64,000 nucleotides of DNA from Oxalobacteraceae bacterium (GTDB lineage Bacteria; Pseudomonadota; Gammaproteobacteria; Burkholderiales; Burkholderiaceae_D): contig JABTBR010000031.1 in NCBI GenBank assembly GCA_013284265.1, forward strand, positions 19,174-83,173, written 5' to 3'. The position numbers and the translations under genes were made by a program. Of the stretch, positions 1 to 7,858 are shown piece by piece (position 1 is the first letter of the stretch; each line of letters opens with the position of its first letter). Under the pieces are notes generated by a model that was not told the DNA's origin, searched no databases, and saw only the letters and a list, made by a program, of their open reading frames with translations.

Positions 1-437
1 GCCAGCATCATGCCCAGCGTGGTGCCGGCCACCACCGCCAGCAGGCTGTGATAGCGCGCCGCCAGCGCCACCGTGGCGACCTGGGTCTTGTCGCCCATCT
101 CGGCGATGAAGAAGGCGATCAGCGTGGTCAGGAACACGCCATAGCCGGCCAGTTTGGCGTCGTCCTCGTCGATCTTGTCGGGCACCAGCGTCCAGGCGGC
201 CATCGCCAGGAAGGACACGCCCAGCAGCCAGCGCAGCGCTTCCGGCCCGACCAGGCTGGTGATCCAGCTGCCGATGGCGGCGGCGAAGGCGTGGTTGGCC
301 ACCGTGGCGACGAAAATGGCGGCGACGATCGGCAGCGGGCGGCGGAACTTGGCGGCCAGCAGAAACGCGAGTAATTGAGTTTTATCGCCGATTTCGGCGA
401 GGGCGACGATGCCGCTGGAGACGAGGAAAGCTTCCAT
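1..437 (-). CDS. TMEM165/GDT1-family membrane protein, probable Mn2+ exporter (partial, 3' end outside window)
   Basis: Integral membrane protein of the GDT1/UPF0016 family, whose bacterial members export Mn2+ (family knowledge). The visible part is about 145 residues and begins MEAFLVSSGIVALAEIGDKTQ. It shows both hallmark motifs, EIGDKTQ at about residues 15-21 and EMGDKTQ at about 112-119, each in a hydrophobic segment and thought to line the cation site. The gene runs off the left edge of the window, so the C-terminal helices are not seen. The ATG at 437 is preceded by a long leader carrying a yybP-ykoY-type element, which supports a manganese role. No clear Shine-Dalgarno sequence precedes the ATG, consistent with a leader-controlled start. 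Confidence in the family is high; the Mn2+ substrate is inferred. Confidence 0.9.
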   Translation of the reverse strand, partial: MEAFLVSSGIVALAEIGDKTQLLAFLLAAKFRRPLPIVAAIFVATVANHAFAAAIGSWITSLVGPEALRWLLGVSFLAMAAWTLVPDKIDEDDAKLAGYGVFLTTLIAFFIAEMGDKTQVATVALAARYHSLLAVVAGTTLGMML

Positions 438-469
438 GTTTTTTTGAAGTGGTACGCGGGCCGGACGAT

Positions 470-620
470 TTAACCAAAGACCCATAGGCGACTCCGGCCC
501 ATGCGGCCGCCCGTGGATCAATGGTCTCGTCAAGTTGGATCAACCATCTGTGCCACGGCCTGCGGGCCGATTATGTTGACACAGATTCCTCCGCCGGGCG
601 GAGGACGACTACTCCCCAAT
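470..620 (-). promoter_or_regulatory. yybP-ykoY family manganese riboswitch in the GDT1 leader
   Basis: Read on the minus strand, the leader begins with GGGGAGTAG (617-609), the near-invariant 5' loop of yybP-ykoY riboswitches. It is followed by a GC hairpin, a GTCAACATAATCGGC segment, TTGACGAGACC and a final GGGTCTTTGG block ending near 472. This order matches the Mn2+-sensing aptamer as found in betaproteobacteria. A downstream TCCGGCCC (465-458) is complementary to GGGCCGGA (500-493) at the aptamer's 3' side, a plausible expression platform. The element lies directly ahead of a GDT1-family exporter, a known target of this riboswitch class. The edges are approximate. Confidence 0.85.
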
Positions 621-783
621 GTTCAGGGCGAATAATACAGCAAAACGCCGGCGGCTTGCCCGCCGGCGTTGGCGCGGGCGCCACAGGCTGGATGGGGCGT
701 TTTATTGAAGCGCCGTTGTGCTATTCTGCATCCGCTCCCGCTGCGGGAATCCGTCACTCTACCAACGACAAAAAAAGAAGCCT

Positions 784-2634
784 ATGCCTACTTCGAATAC
801 CCTGCGCGTCATGCTATCCGCATTGATCTGTGCGGCCGGCGCGGCCCATGCCGACCCGCTCAGCTATGCCCGTTACGACCAGGTGCGCACCAGCGACCTG
901 CATCTGGATTTAAAAGCGGACTTCAGCCGCAAGACCCTGACCGGCTACGCCGAACTGACCCTGAACTGGATCGACAAGTCGGCCCGCAGCCTGGTGCTCG
1001 ACACGCGCGACCTGAGCATCGCCAAGGTGCAGGTCTTGAACGCGGCCGGCGCCTGGGCGCCCGCGTCCTACCTGCTCGACAAGCCCGACGCCGAAAAAGG
1101 CCAGGCCCTGCGCATCGCGCTGGCCAGCCAGCCGCAGAAGGTACGCATCTACTATCACACGGCCCCCAAGGCCACCGCGCTGCAGTGGATGACGCCGCAG
1201 CAGACCATGTCGGGCAAGCGTCCCTTCATGTTCAGCCAGTCCGAAACCATCAACGCCCGTTCCTGGGCGCCGGTGCAGGATACCCCGGCCGTGCGCTTCA
1301 CCTACAGCGCCCGCATCGACGCGCCGGCCGGCCTGCGCGTGCTGATGAGCGCCGAAAACGACCAGAAGGCCACCGGCGTGGGCGGCTGGAAGTTCCGCAT
1401 GACCCAGCCGGTGCCGGCCTATCTGCTGGCCATCGCCATCGGCGAGATCGATGTGCGCAATCTGGGCCCGCGCACCGCCGTGTATGCCGAGCCGGCCCGC
1501 ATCGATGCGGCCGCCAATGAGCTGGTCGACACCGAGAAGATGATCAACGCGGCCGAAGCGCTGTACGGCCCGTATCGCTGGGACCGTTACGACATGATCG
1601 TACTGCCACCATCGTTCCCGATCGGCGGCATGGAAAACCCGCGCCTGACCTTCCTCACGCCGACCATGATCGCGGGCGACCGCAGCCTGGTCGACCTGAT
1701 CGCCCATGAGCTGGCGCACTCCTGGTCCGGCAACCTGGTCACCAACGCCACCTGGAAGCACTGGTGGCTCAACGAAGGCTTCACCACCTACGTGACCACC
1801 CGCATCATCGAAAGCCTGTATGGCGCCGACGTGGCCGAGATGAATCTGCAACTGGAACAGGAAGAGCTGTTTGCCTCGCTGCCCACCATCCCGGTGGCGA
1901 AACAGGCGCTGCTCACGCGCGACCCGGACGGCAATCCATCGACCACCTATACCGACGAAGGCCTGGCCTATCCGAAGGGCGCCTGGTTCCTGCGCACGCT
2001 GGAACAGCGCGCCGGCCGCGAAGTGTTCGATCCCTTCCTGCGCGGCTGGTTCGACCAGCACGCCTTCCAGTCGGCCACCACCGAGCAGTTTGTCAGCTAT
2101 CTGCGCAAGAACCTGCTGGACAAGCATCCGGAAGTGCTGAGCGACGCGGAGCTCGACGAATGGCTGCATGGCACCGGCGTGCCGGCCAGCGCCAAGCGCG
2201 CCGTGTCGACCCGGCTGGCCGCGCTCGATGCCCAGCGCGGCAGCTGGCTCAAGGGCGAGCTGGCCACCAAGGATCTCGATACCAAGAACTGGAACGCCAC
2301 CGAGTGGATGAAGTTCTTGAACGACATCGACACCAAGGCCTCGGCCGCGCAGATGAAGGAACTGGACCAGGCATTCGGCTTGGGCAAGAGCGGCAACAAT
2401 GAAATCGCGTACCGCTTCTATCTGGCCTCGGTCAAAGCCGGCTACAACGTGCGCGAACCGCTGAACGCCTTCCTGATGAGCGTGGGCCGCCAGAAGTTCG
2501 TGGTGCCGCTGTACGCCGCGCTGCTGAAGAACCCGGACGAGAAAGCCTGGGCCAAGGCGGTGTATGCCAAGGCGCGCGAACGCTACCATCCGGCGACGCA
2601 GACGTCGGTGGACAAGAAGTTCGCCCAGAAGTAA
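784..2634 (+). CDS. M1 family metallopeptidase (exported aminopeptidase)
   Basis: Zinc aminopeptidase of the M1 (gluzincin) family, predicted periplasmic or secreted. The 616-residue product starts MPTSNTLRVMLSALICAAGAAHA with a signal peptide cleaved after AHA. It contains the exopeptidase motif GGMENP and the zinc site HELAHSWSGN, with the third ligand in NEGFTTY 18 residues after the HExxH. The C-terminal ~200 residues form a helical region like the leukotriene-A4-hydrolase subfamily. The start at 784 is chosen because the signal peptide begins there; an upstream in-frame codon at 718 adds unlikely residues. It is a single gene, followed by its own terminator at 2672. The substrate is unknown; N-terminal amino acid release from peptides is expected from the family. 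Confidence 0.9.
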   Translation: MPTSNTLRVMLSALICAAGAAHADPLSYARYDQVRTSDLHLDLKADFSRKTLTGYAELTLNWIDKSARSLVLDTRDLSIAKVQVLNAAGAWAPASYLLDKPDAEKGQALRIALASQPQKVRIYYHTAPKATALQWMTPQQTMSGKRPFMFSQSETINARSWAPVQDTPAVRFTYSARIDAPAGLRVLMSAENDQKATGVGGWKFRMTQPVPAYLLAIAIGEIDVRNLGPRTAVYAEPARIDAAANELVDTEKMINAAEALYGPYRWDRYDMIVLPPSFPIGGMENPRLTFLTPTMIAGDRSLVDLIAHELAHSWSGNLVTNATWKHWWLNEGFTTYVTTRIIESLYGADVAEMNLQLEQEELFASLPTIPVAKQALLTRDPDGNPSTTYTDEGLAYPKGAWFLRTLEQRAGREVFDPFLRGWFDQHAFQSATTEQFVSYLRKNLLDKHPEVLSDAELDEWLHGTGVPASAKRAVSTRLAALDAQRGSWLKGELATKDLDTKNWNATEWMKFLNDIDTKASAAQMKELDQAFGLGKSGNNEIAYRFYLASVKAGYNVREPLNAFLMSVGRQKFVVPLYAALLKNPDEKAWAKAVYAKARERYHPATQTSVDKKFAQK

Positions 2635-2671
2635 GCGCGTTGCTGCTTCTGTATTTGATCCAGTAACAGTG

Positions 2672-2700
2672 GGGCCGGGCCAACAAGGCCCGGCCCTTTT
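2672..2700 (+). terminator. Rho-independent terminator of the M1 peptidase gene
   Basis: A perfect 10-bp GC stem (GGGCCGGGCC / GGCCCGGCCC) with an AACAA loop, followed by TTTT. It lies between the peptidase stop codon and the ribosome-binding site of the next gene. Confidence 0.9.
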
Positions 2701-2717
2701 CACGAGGGGAGCAAACC

Positions 2718-4364
2718 ATGATGTCACCACTTCGCAGCGCTGCCCTGGTGCTGGCCTGCGCCACAGCCTGCGCGGCCCTGCCGGCGACGGCGTCAGCATC
2801 AGGGGCCGCCGCTACGGACACGCCTCCGGCCACGCCTTTGGCCAGCGCCCCTGCCAGCGGCTCCGCCTATGATCTTGAGGGCGATGTGCGCGCCGTGCTC
2901 AAGGCCTTCGATGTTCCCGGCATGGCGGTCGCCATCGTCAAGGACGGCAAGGTCGTCGCCACCAGCGGCTTTGGCGTGCGCCGGCTGGGCGATCCCGCGC
3001 CCGTCGATGGCCAGACCCAGTTCGAGATCGCCTCCAACTCCAAGGCCTTTACCGCCACCGCGCTGGCGATGCTGGTCGACGAAGGCAAGCTGGCCTGGGA
3101 CGACCCGGTCACCAGGCATCTGCCCGGTTTTCAGATGTACGACGCCTATGTGACGGGCGCCATGACGGTGCGTGATCTGCTGGTGCACCGCAGCGGCCTG
3201 GGACTGGGCGCGGGCGATCTGCTGTGGTGGCCGACGACCACCTTCAGCGCCGACGAGATCATCGCGCGGCTGCGCTATATCAAGCCGGCCACCAGCTTCC
3301 GCAACAGCTATGCCTACGACAATCTGCTCTACATCGTGGCCGGAAAAATCATCGCCGACAAGGCCGGCAAGCCCTGGGGCGAGGTCATGCGCGAGCGCAT
3401 CTTCGCGCCACTGGGCATGAATGCTTCCAATACCAGTGTGGCGGCGATGACGGCCAATGCCAATCACGCGGCGCCGCACAGCATCATCGGCAGCCGCAAC
3501 GCGGTGGTCAGGCCGATGCCGGTGGAGAATGCCGCCGGCGCGGTCGGCATCAACACCAATGCCGAGGACATGGCGCGCTGGATGACGGTGCTGCTCGACG
3601 GTGGCCGCATCGGCGAGCAGGGCCGCCTGTTCAGCGCCGAGCAGGGCAGGGAGATGTGGAGCGCGCAAACGCCGATGAAGATCCGCGAGCCCAAGCCCGC
3701 GCTGGCGGCCACGCGCGCCAACTTCGCCGCCTATGGCCTGGGCTTCAATCTGCGCGACTACCACGGCCGCAAGATCGCCACGCACGGCGGCGCGCTGCAA
3801 GGCTTTTATTCCAGCGTGGTGATGGTGCCGGACGAGAAGCTGGGCATCGCGATCCTGACCAATGCGGAGAACTCGCCGGCCATGCAGTCGCTGCAGTGGC
3901 GCATCCTGGACCACTATCTGAAGGTGGCGCCCAGCGACTGGATCGGCATCTATGCGCGCCAGCGGGACGACAGCGCGCAAGAGGAGGCGGCAAGCCAGGC
4001 CAAGGCGCGCGCGGCCCGTGCGGCCCGTTCCAGCCCTTCGCTGGCGCTGGCGGCATATGAGGGCATGTATCAGGACCCCTGGTATGGCAATGTCAGCATC
4101 GGCACCGAGGGCAAGCGCCAGGTCATGCGCTTTTCGCGTACGCCCGATCTGACGGGGGAACTTGAACACTTCCAGCACGATACCTTTATCGTGCGCTGGC
4201 GCGATCGCAACTTCAACGCCGACGCCTATGTCAGCTTCGCGCTCAATCCGGACGGCAGCATCGAACGCATGAAGATGGCGCCGGTCTCCGAGAGCACCGA
4301 CTTCAGCTACGACTTTGCCGATTTGCTGTTTACCCCGGTGAAGCCGGCCACCCCGTCCAGATAG
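2718..4364 (+). CDS. Serine hydrolase, beta-lactamase/class C family with C-terminal DUF3471-like domain
   Basis: Exported member of the beta-lactamase-related (PF00144) serine hydrolase family, 548 residues. An N-terminal signal peptide is visible, followed by an Ala/Pro-rich linker. The catalytic SxxK appears as SNSK with the nucleophile Ser, the YxN motif as YDN in AYDNLLYIVAG, and the third box as HGG in THGGALQGF. The last ~100 residues after the catalytic domain resemble the DUF3471 beta domain found in esterase/peptidase-like members. The ATG is preceded by GAGGGGAG. It is probably an esterase or D-amino-acid/D-Ala peptidase rather than a true beta-lactamase; the substrate cannot be told from sequence. 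It stands alone between two terminators. Confidence 0.88.
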   Translation: MMSPLRSAALVLACATACAALPATASASGAAATDTPPATPLASAPASGSAYDLEGDVRAVLKAFDVPGMAVAIVKDGKVVATSGFGVRRLGDPAPVDGQTQFEIASNSKAFTATALAMLVDEGKLAWDDPVTRHLPGFQMYDAYVTGAMTVRDLLVHRSGLGLGAGDLLWWPTTTFSADEIIARLRYIKPATSFRNSYAYDNLLYIVAGKIIADKAGKPWGEVMRERIFAPLGMNASNTSVAAMTANANHAAPHSIIGSRNAVVRPMPVENAAGAVGINTNAEDMARWMTVLLDGGRIGEQGRLFSAEQGREMWSAQTPMKIREPKPALAATRANFAAYGLGFNLRDYHGRKIATHGGALQGFYSSVVMVPDEKLGIAILTNAENSPAMQSLQWRILDHYLKVAPSDWIGIYARQRDDSAQEEAASQAKARAARAARSSPSLALAAYEGMYQDPWYGNVSIGTEGKRQVMRFSRTPDLTGELEHFQHDTFIVRWRDRNFNADAYVSFALNPDGSIERMKMAPVSESTDFSYDFADLLFTPVKPATPSR

Positions 4365-4390
4365 CACCTCTTCCATTCCCACCCGCCGAT

Positions 4391-4420
4391 GGCCGCAGCC
4401 CGCAAGCTGCGGCCATTTTT
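4391..4420 (+). terminator. Rho-independent terminator after the serine hydrolase gene
   Basis: Stem GGCCGCAGC / GCTGCGGCC with a 6-nt loop, followed by ATTTTT, 26 bp after the stop codon. Confidence 0.88.
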
Positions 4421-4457
4421 CATTGGCGCGTCAGCGTATGTCGGCGAAAGCGCAAAT

Positions 4458-4492
4458 GTAAGCGGATGTAAGACTCGGTAAGCGGATGTAAT
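4458..4492 (+). promoter_or_regulatory. Four tandem GTAA(G/T) half-sites at 10-bp spacing, candidate OmpR-family operator
   Basis: GTAAG begins at 4458, 4468 and 4478, and GTAAT at 4488, giving GTAAG-N5 repeated at one-helical-turn spacing. Two of the three N5 spacers are identical (CGGAT). The layout matches direct-repeat sites of OmpR/PhoB-family response regulators, notably the GTAAA-N5-GTAAA form of the CpxR box. It sits 92-126 bp upstream of the first of three small Ala/Lys-rich exported protein genes. The binding protein is not known. Confidence 0.7.
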
Positions 4493-4583
4493 GTGCGTCA
4501 ACGCAGGCGATCCGGGCCGCGTTTTTCGCTCAGTGACACGGGAATTGTCCCGGCCTCTAGATAAACTGCAAAGGATTTATACC

Positions 4584-4946
4584 ATGACCAAAATTATCGC
4601 TTCCCTGATCGCCGGCCTGTTCGCTACCGCAGCATTCGCACAAGCGCCTGCGCCTTCGGCCAGCACCACCGTCGCCAGCACCCCGGCAGTCGTGAAAGCC
4701 GAAGCCAAGGAAACCAAGGCTGTCGCCAAGGCCGAAGCCAAAGAAACCAAGGCCGTTGTCAAAGCCGATGCGAAGGAAGCCAAGGTAGTCGCCAGCGCCA
4801 AGGAAGAAGTGGCCAGCGCCAAGGCAGATGCCGACGTCAAGAAATCCAAGGCCCATCACAAGGCAGAAGCAAGCAAGGAAAAAGCGCACGCTGAAGCCGC
4901 CAAGGCAGAAGCCAAGGCAGCCGCTCCAGCAGCTCCAGCCAAGTAA
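4584..4946 (+). CDS. Small exported Ala/Lys-rich repeat protein (paralogue 1 of 3)
   Basis: A 120-residue protein of low complexity. The signal peptide MTKIIASLIAGLFATAAFA is followed by Q at the mature start. The mature chain is almost only Ala, Lys, Glu, Val and Thr, built from degenerate KAEAKETKA units, and is predicted to be disordered or a single charged helix. Composition and layout recall the acid-shock protein Asr of enterobacteria, but no homology can be shown here. The ATG at 4584 is chosen for the signal peptide and the AAGGA six bases upstream. It heads a run of three paralogues ending at a shared terminator, under the GTAA-repeat array at 4458. The function is unknown; a periplasmic stress or chaperone role is only inference. 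Confidence 0.8.
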   Translation: MTKIIASLIAGLFATAAFAQAPAPSASTTVASTPAVVKAEAKETKAVAKAEAKETKAVVKADAKEAKVVASAKEEVASAKADADVKKSKAHHKAEASKEKAHAEAAKAEAKAAAPAAPAK

Positions 4947-4956
4947 GCGCGGCATC

Positions 4957-4977
4957 CCGGTGCGCAAGGCGCACCGG
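4957..4977 (+). other. GC-rich hairpin between paralogues 1 and 2
   Basis: Perfect 9-bp stem CCGGTGCGC / GCGCACCGG with an AAG loop and no following T-run. It is likely an RNA processing or stability hairpin, or a partial terminator, inside the three-gene transcript. Confidence 0.6.
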
Positions 4978-5068
4978 CGGAAGCACAGAATAAATAAGCA
5001 GAATACGGGAACCATCCCACATCGCAGTAACAGACTAAATTATATAAATCATTTTAAGGACTACCATC

Positions 5069-5416
5069 ATGAGCAAAATCGCTACCGCACTGATCGCTTC
5101 CCTGTTCGCTACCGTCGCTTTCGCACAAGCGCCTTCGGCCAGCACCGCCGCATCGAGCACCCCGGCCGTCGTCAAGGCTGAAGCCAAGGAAGCCAAGACC
5201 GCTGTCAAGGCAGAAGCCAAGGAAACCAAGGCAGTGGTGAAAGCCGAAGCCAAGGAAGCCAAAGCTGCCGCCAGCGCCAAGGAAGAAGTTGCCAGCGCCA
5301 AGGTCGATGCCCACGAAGCCAAAGCCAAGGCCCATCACAAGGCAAAAGTGAGCAAGGAAAAAGCCCACGCTGAAACCGCCAAGGTAGAAGCGAAAGAAGC
5401 CGCACCGGCCAAGTAA
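5069..5416 (+). CDS. Small exported Ala/Lys-rich repeat protein (paralogue 2 of 3)
   Basis: A 115-residue paralogue of its neighbours. The signal peptide MSKIATALIASLFATVAFA is almost identical at DNA level to that of paralogue 3. The mature part is again KAEAKE-type repeats with a short His-containing KAHHKAK stretch near residue 90. The ribosome-binding site AAGGA with CTACCATC spacing is shared with paralogue 3. The gene is 122 bp after paralogue 1, with a hairpin in between, so probably co-transcribed. Intact and in frame, unlike decaying duplicates, which argues the family is under selection. The function is unknown. Confidence 0.8.
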   Translation: MSKIATALIASLFATVAFAQAPSASTAASSTPAVVKAEAKEAKTAVKAEAKETKAVVKAEAKEAKAAASAKEEVASAKVDAHEAKAKAHHKAKVSKEKAHAETAKVEAKEAAPAK

Positions 5417-5457
5417 GTCGCCGCCGTCTTTTCAGTCACGCCAGTCACGCAGTACCT

Positions 5458-5479
5458 CCGGGGCGCCCCCACGCCCCGG
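5458..5479 (+). other. GC-rich hairpin between paralogues 2 and 3
   Basis: Perfect 8-bp stem CCGGGGCG / CGCCCCGG with a 6-nt loop and no T-run. It occupies a position equivalent to the hairpin at 4957. Confidence 0.6.
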
Positions 5480-5518
5480 AACACCACTCACATCTCTATC
5501 GTTTAAAGGACTACCACC

Positions 5519-5887
5519 ATGAGCAAAATCGCTACCGCCCTGATCGCTTCCCTGTTCGCCACCGTCGCTTTCGCCCAGGCCCCTGCCGCTGCGCCGGCGC
5601 CGGCTACCCCGGCCGTCGTGAAAGCGGACGTCAAGGCCGCCAAGGCCGAAGTCAAGGCCGATACCAAAGTCGTCGCCGCGGAAGTGAAAGCCGATACCAA
5701 GGCGACCGCCGAAGTGGCCAAGGCCGATGCGAAGGTCGTCAAGGCCGAAGCCAAGGAAGCCAAGGTCGCCACCGTGAAGGCGCACAAGAAAGCCAAGGCC
5801 AAAGCCAAGGCCCACGCCGATACCGCTAAAGCAGAAACCGCAACGGCGGCACCGGTAGCCGCAGTCGCTGCCCCAGCGGTCAAGTAA
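5519..5887 (+). CDS. Small exported Ala/Lys-rich repeat protein (paralogue 3 of 3)
   Basis: A 122-residue third paralogue with signal peptide MSKIATALIASLFATVAFA. The mature chain is richer in Val and Asp than the others (KADVKAAKAEVKAD units) and has a KAHKKAKAKAKAHA stretch near residue 85 before a neutral Ala/Val tail. The leader, including TTTAAAGGACTACCACC, matches that of paralogue 2. It is the last gene of the set; a strong terminator follows 37 bp after the stop. Similar composition is seen in Asr-like and histone-H1-like proteins, but the signal peptide places this one outside the cytoplasm. Confidence 0.8.
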   Translation: MSKIATALIASLFATVAFAQAPAAAPAPATPAVVKADVKAAKAEVKADTKVVAAEVKADTKATAEVAKADAKVVKAEAKEAKVATVKAHKKAKAKAKAHADTAKAETATAAPVAAVAAPAVK

Positions 5888-5923
5888 GCAGTCCTTGTCG
5901 GCGGCTCGCGCCGCCTTCCCTTA

Positions 5924-5958
5924 AAAGCCACTCAGCCACCGATGAGTGGCTTTTTTTA
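5924..5958 (+). terminator. Rho-independent terminator of the Ala/Lys-rich gene set
   Basis: Stem AAAGCCACTCA / TGAGTGGCTTT with an 8-nt loop, followed by a run of seven Ts. Confidence 0.93.
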
Positions 5959-5970
5959 TTGATTGGAGGG

Positions 5971-6103
5971 GCCGCCGGCAAGCTTAAAACCCACGGCGTA
6001 CCCCTGGGGTCTGACCCAGGGTCCGGGGAGGGGCTAAGCCCCGCCTGTCCCTGCGGGACAGGCCCCCGGCTCTTTGCCGTGGGTTTAGGCGGCTGCCGGC
6101 GGC
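5971..6103 (+). repeat. Dispersed palindromic repeat, copy A
   Basis: The outermost arms GCCGCCGGCA (5971-5980) and TGCCGGCGGC (6094-6103) are perfect inverted repeats. Inside them, AAACCCACGGC pairs with GCCGTGGGTTT. The centre has GTCTGACCCAGGGTCCGG, GGGGCTAAGCCCC and a CCTGTCCCTGCGGGACAGG hairpin, then CCCCCGGCTCTTTGCCGTGGG. The same ~100-bp core recurs near 25897, 37372 and 57495. It encodes no protein and lies between convergent genes. It is probably a REP/MITE-like element. Confidence 0.85.
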
Positions 6104-6136
6104 CCGCGAACACAGCGTTTTCTTCAACTAAGGCGC

Positions 6137-7858
6137 TTAACCCTCAACCCGGTTGCGCCCCTGCGCCTTGGCGCGGTACAGCGCCAGGTCGGCCGCCTGG
6201 AACAGGCTGTCGAGCGCCGAGTCGCTGCCGCTGGCGACGGCGATGCCGAAGCTGGCCGTCACGCGCAGGATGTGGCCGTCGGCCAGGGGCAGTGGCTCGG
6301 CCTCGATGGCGCGGCGCATCCGCTCGGCCACGGCGCGCGCGGCGGCCAGGTCGCAGTAGACCGGCATGACGACGAATTCCTCGCCGCCGTAGCGCGCCAG
6401 GATTTCGCCTTCGCGCAGTTCGCGCCGTGCCAGCTCGGCCACCCGTATCAGCACCTGGTCGCCGGCGTCGTGGCCGTAACAATCGTTGACCGATTTGAAG
6501 TGGTCGATGTCGAACACGATCACCGTCAGCGACAGGTTCTGCTCACGCGCGCTGCGGGCGCGCAGATTGCCCGCGGCGGTGAAGGCGCGCCGGTTCAGGA
6601 TGCCGGTCAGGTAGTCGGTGTCGGCGCTGCGCTTGAGTTCCTCGATCAGGTGCTGGCGTTCCACCTCCAGATGCTGGCGCTCGATCGCGCCGGCGCGCAG
6701 CGCCACCAGCGCGCGCAGCAGGTCGCCCACCTCGTCGCGGCGCGGGGAGCTAGGCACTTCGCTGCTCAAGTCGCCCTTGCTGAGCCGGACCAGCGCGCGC
6801 GTGGCCCGCAGCAGCGGCAGGATCACGCGCTGGCGCAGGATCAGTAGCAGCAGGGTCAGTACCAGCACCGTCAGCGCGCCGGTCAGGCAGGCCAGCAGCA
6901 GTTCGCGCCGCGCGGTGCCGTCGGCCGCGCGCGCCTGTTCCAGCGAGGCGCTCAGCAGCACGTCGCGCACCGTCAGGATGGAGGCCATCTCCGGCACATA
7001 GCGTTCGGCGAACTGGCCGGTATCGAGGCCGTAGGGACGGCCTTCGTGGCTGGCGCTGACCATCTCGTCGACCAGCGTCAGGCCGGCCTGGAAGTAATGC
7101 AGCTCCATATTGCGGATCGCCTCGAGCAGGCGTGGATCGCCGGCGGCGCTGCTGGTGGGCAGTTTGATCAGCTGGCGCAGCTGCTCGATGCGGCCATGCA
7201 GGAACAGGATCTGGCGCTGGGCGTCGGCGCTCAGCGGGGTCTGGGCCGTTAGCGCGGCCGTCAGCTGGGAGCCGAGCCGGCCGGCATATTCGCGCAGCTC
7301 GACCGCGTAGCGCGCGTTGAGCAGGATCACGGAAAACTGCGGATAGCTTTGTTCCGAACTGCGCGAGAATTCATTGACCGCCTCCATCACGATCGGCACC
7401 AGCGCGAACATCTGCTCGACCGCCGCCACCAGCGCCTCCGGCGTGCGCTCCTCGCGCGGCAGCTTGGCCAGCAGGTCGATGTTGCCGCGCGCGCTGGCCA
7501 GCGCCATGCGCACCCGGTGCAGCGCCGCCAGCGCCGAGGCCGACGGCGCCGGACCGGCGTCGATGGCCAGTTGCAGCTCGGCCAGCGCGCGGTCGCTGGC
7601 CGCGCGCGCGGCGGCCAGCTTGTCCACCCGCACGGCCTGGTGCGGCAGCGCGTCGCCCAGCATGCCGTTGACGGGGCCGCGCTCGAAGGACAGTTTTTCG
7701 GCGGCCAGCATGGATTTTTGCACCAGTTGCAAGGTGCGCAAGGCCACCCGCGCATTCGAGTAGTTGTTCCACTCTCCCCACAGTATGCGGCCGAGCATGA
7801 TGCTGCTGAGCAATGCCAGGATGGCGATGGAAGCGGCAAACAGGCGGGTCAGTTTCAT
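6137..7858 (-). CDS. Membrane-bound diguanylate cyclase with periplasmic sensor and GGDEF domain
   Basis: A 573-residue protein predicted to make c-di-GMP from two GTP. It has an N-terminal membrane anchor (about residues 5-25) and a ~280-residue helical periplasmic region. A second membrane segment (LLACLTGALTVLVLTLLLLI, about 320-340) is followed by a HAMP-like stretch and a short coiled coil. The C-terminal GGDEF domain has DTDYLTGILNRR, FDIDHFKSVND and the active-site loop ARYGGEEF. The inhibitory I-site position reads REGE instead of RxxD, so product inhibition may be weakened. It stands alone between repeat A and panD. The sensor ligand is unknown. Confidence 0.9.
   Translation of the reverse strand: MKLTRLFAASIAILALLSSIMLGRILWGEWNNYSNARVALRTLQLVQKSMLAAEKLSFERGPVNGMLGDALPHQAVRVDKLAAARAASDRALAELQLAIDAGPAPSASALAALHRVRMALASARGNIDLLAKLPREERTPEALVAAVEQMFALVPIVMEAVNEFSRSSEQSYPQFSVILLNARYAVELREYAGRLGSQLTAALTAQTPLSADAQRQILFLHGRIEQLRQLIKLPTSSAAGDPRLLEAIRNMELHYFQAGLTLVDEMVSASHEGRPYGLDTGQFAERYVPEMASILTVRDVLLSASLEQARAADGTARRELLLACLTGALTVLVLTLLLLILRQRVILPLLRATRALVRLSKGDLSSEVPSSPRRDEVGDLLRALVALRAGAIERQHLEVERQHLIEELKRSADTDYLTGILNRRAFTAAGNLRARSAREQNLSLTVIVFDIDHFKSVNDCYGHDAGDQVLIRVAELARRELREGEILARYGGEEFVVMPVYCDLAAARAVAERMRRAIEAEPLPLADGHILRVTASFGIAVASGSDSALDSLFQAADLALYRAKAQGRNRVEG

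Noticed and set aside
910..2799. 629-codon open frame antisense to the M1 peptidase gene
   Set aside because: No signal, motif or ribosome-binding site; the peptidase on the plus strand has its zinc motif and its own terminator.
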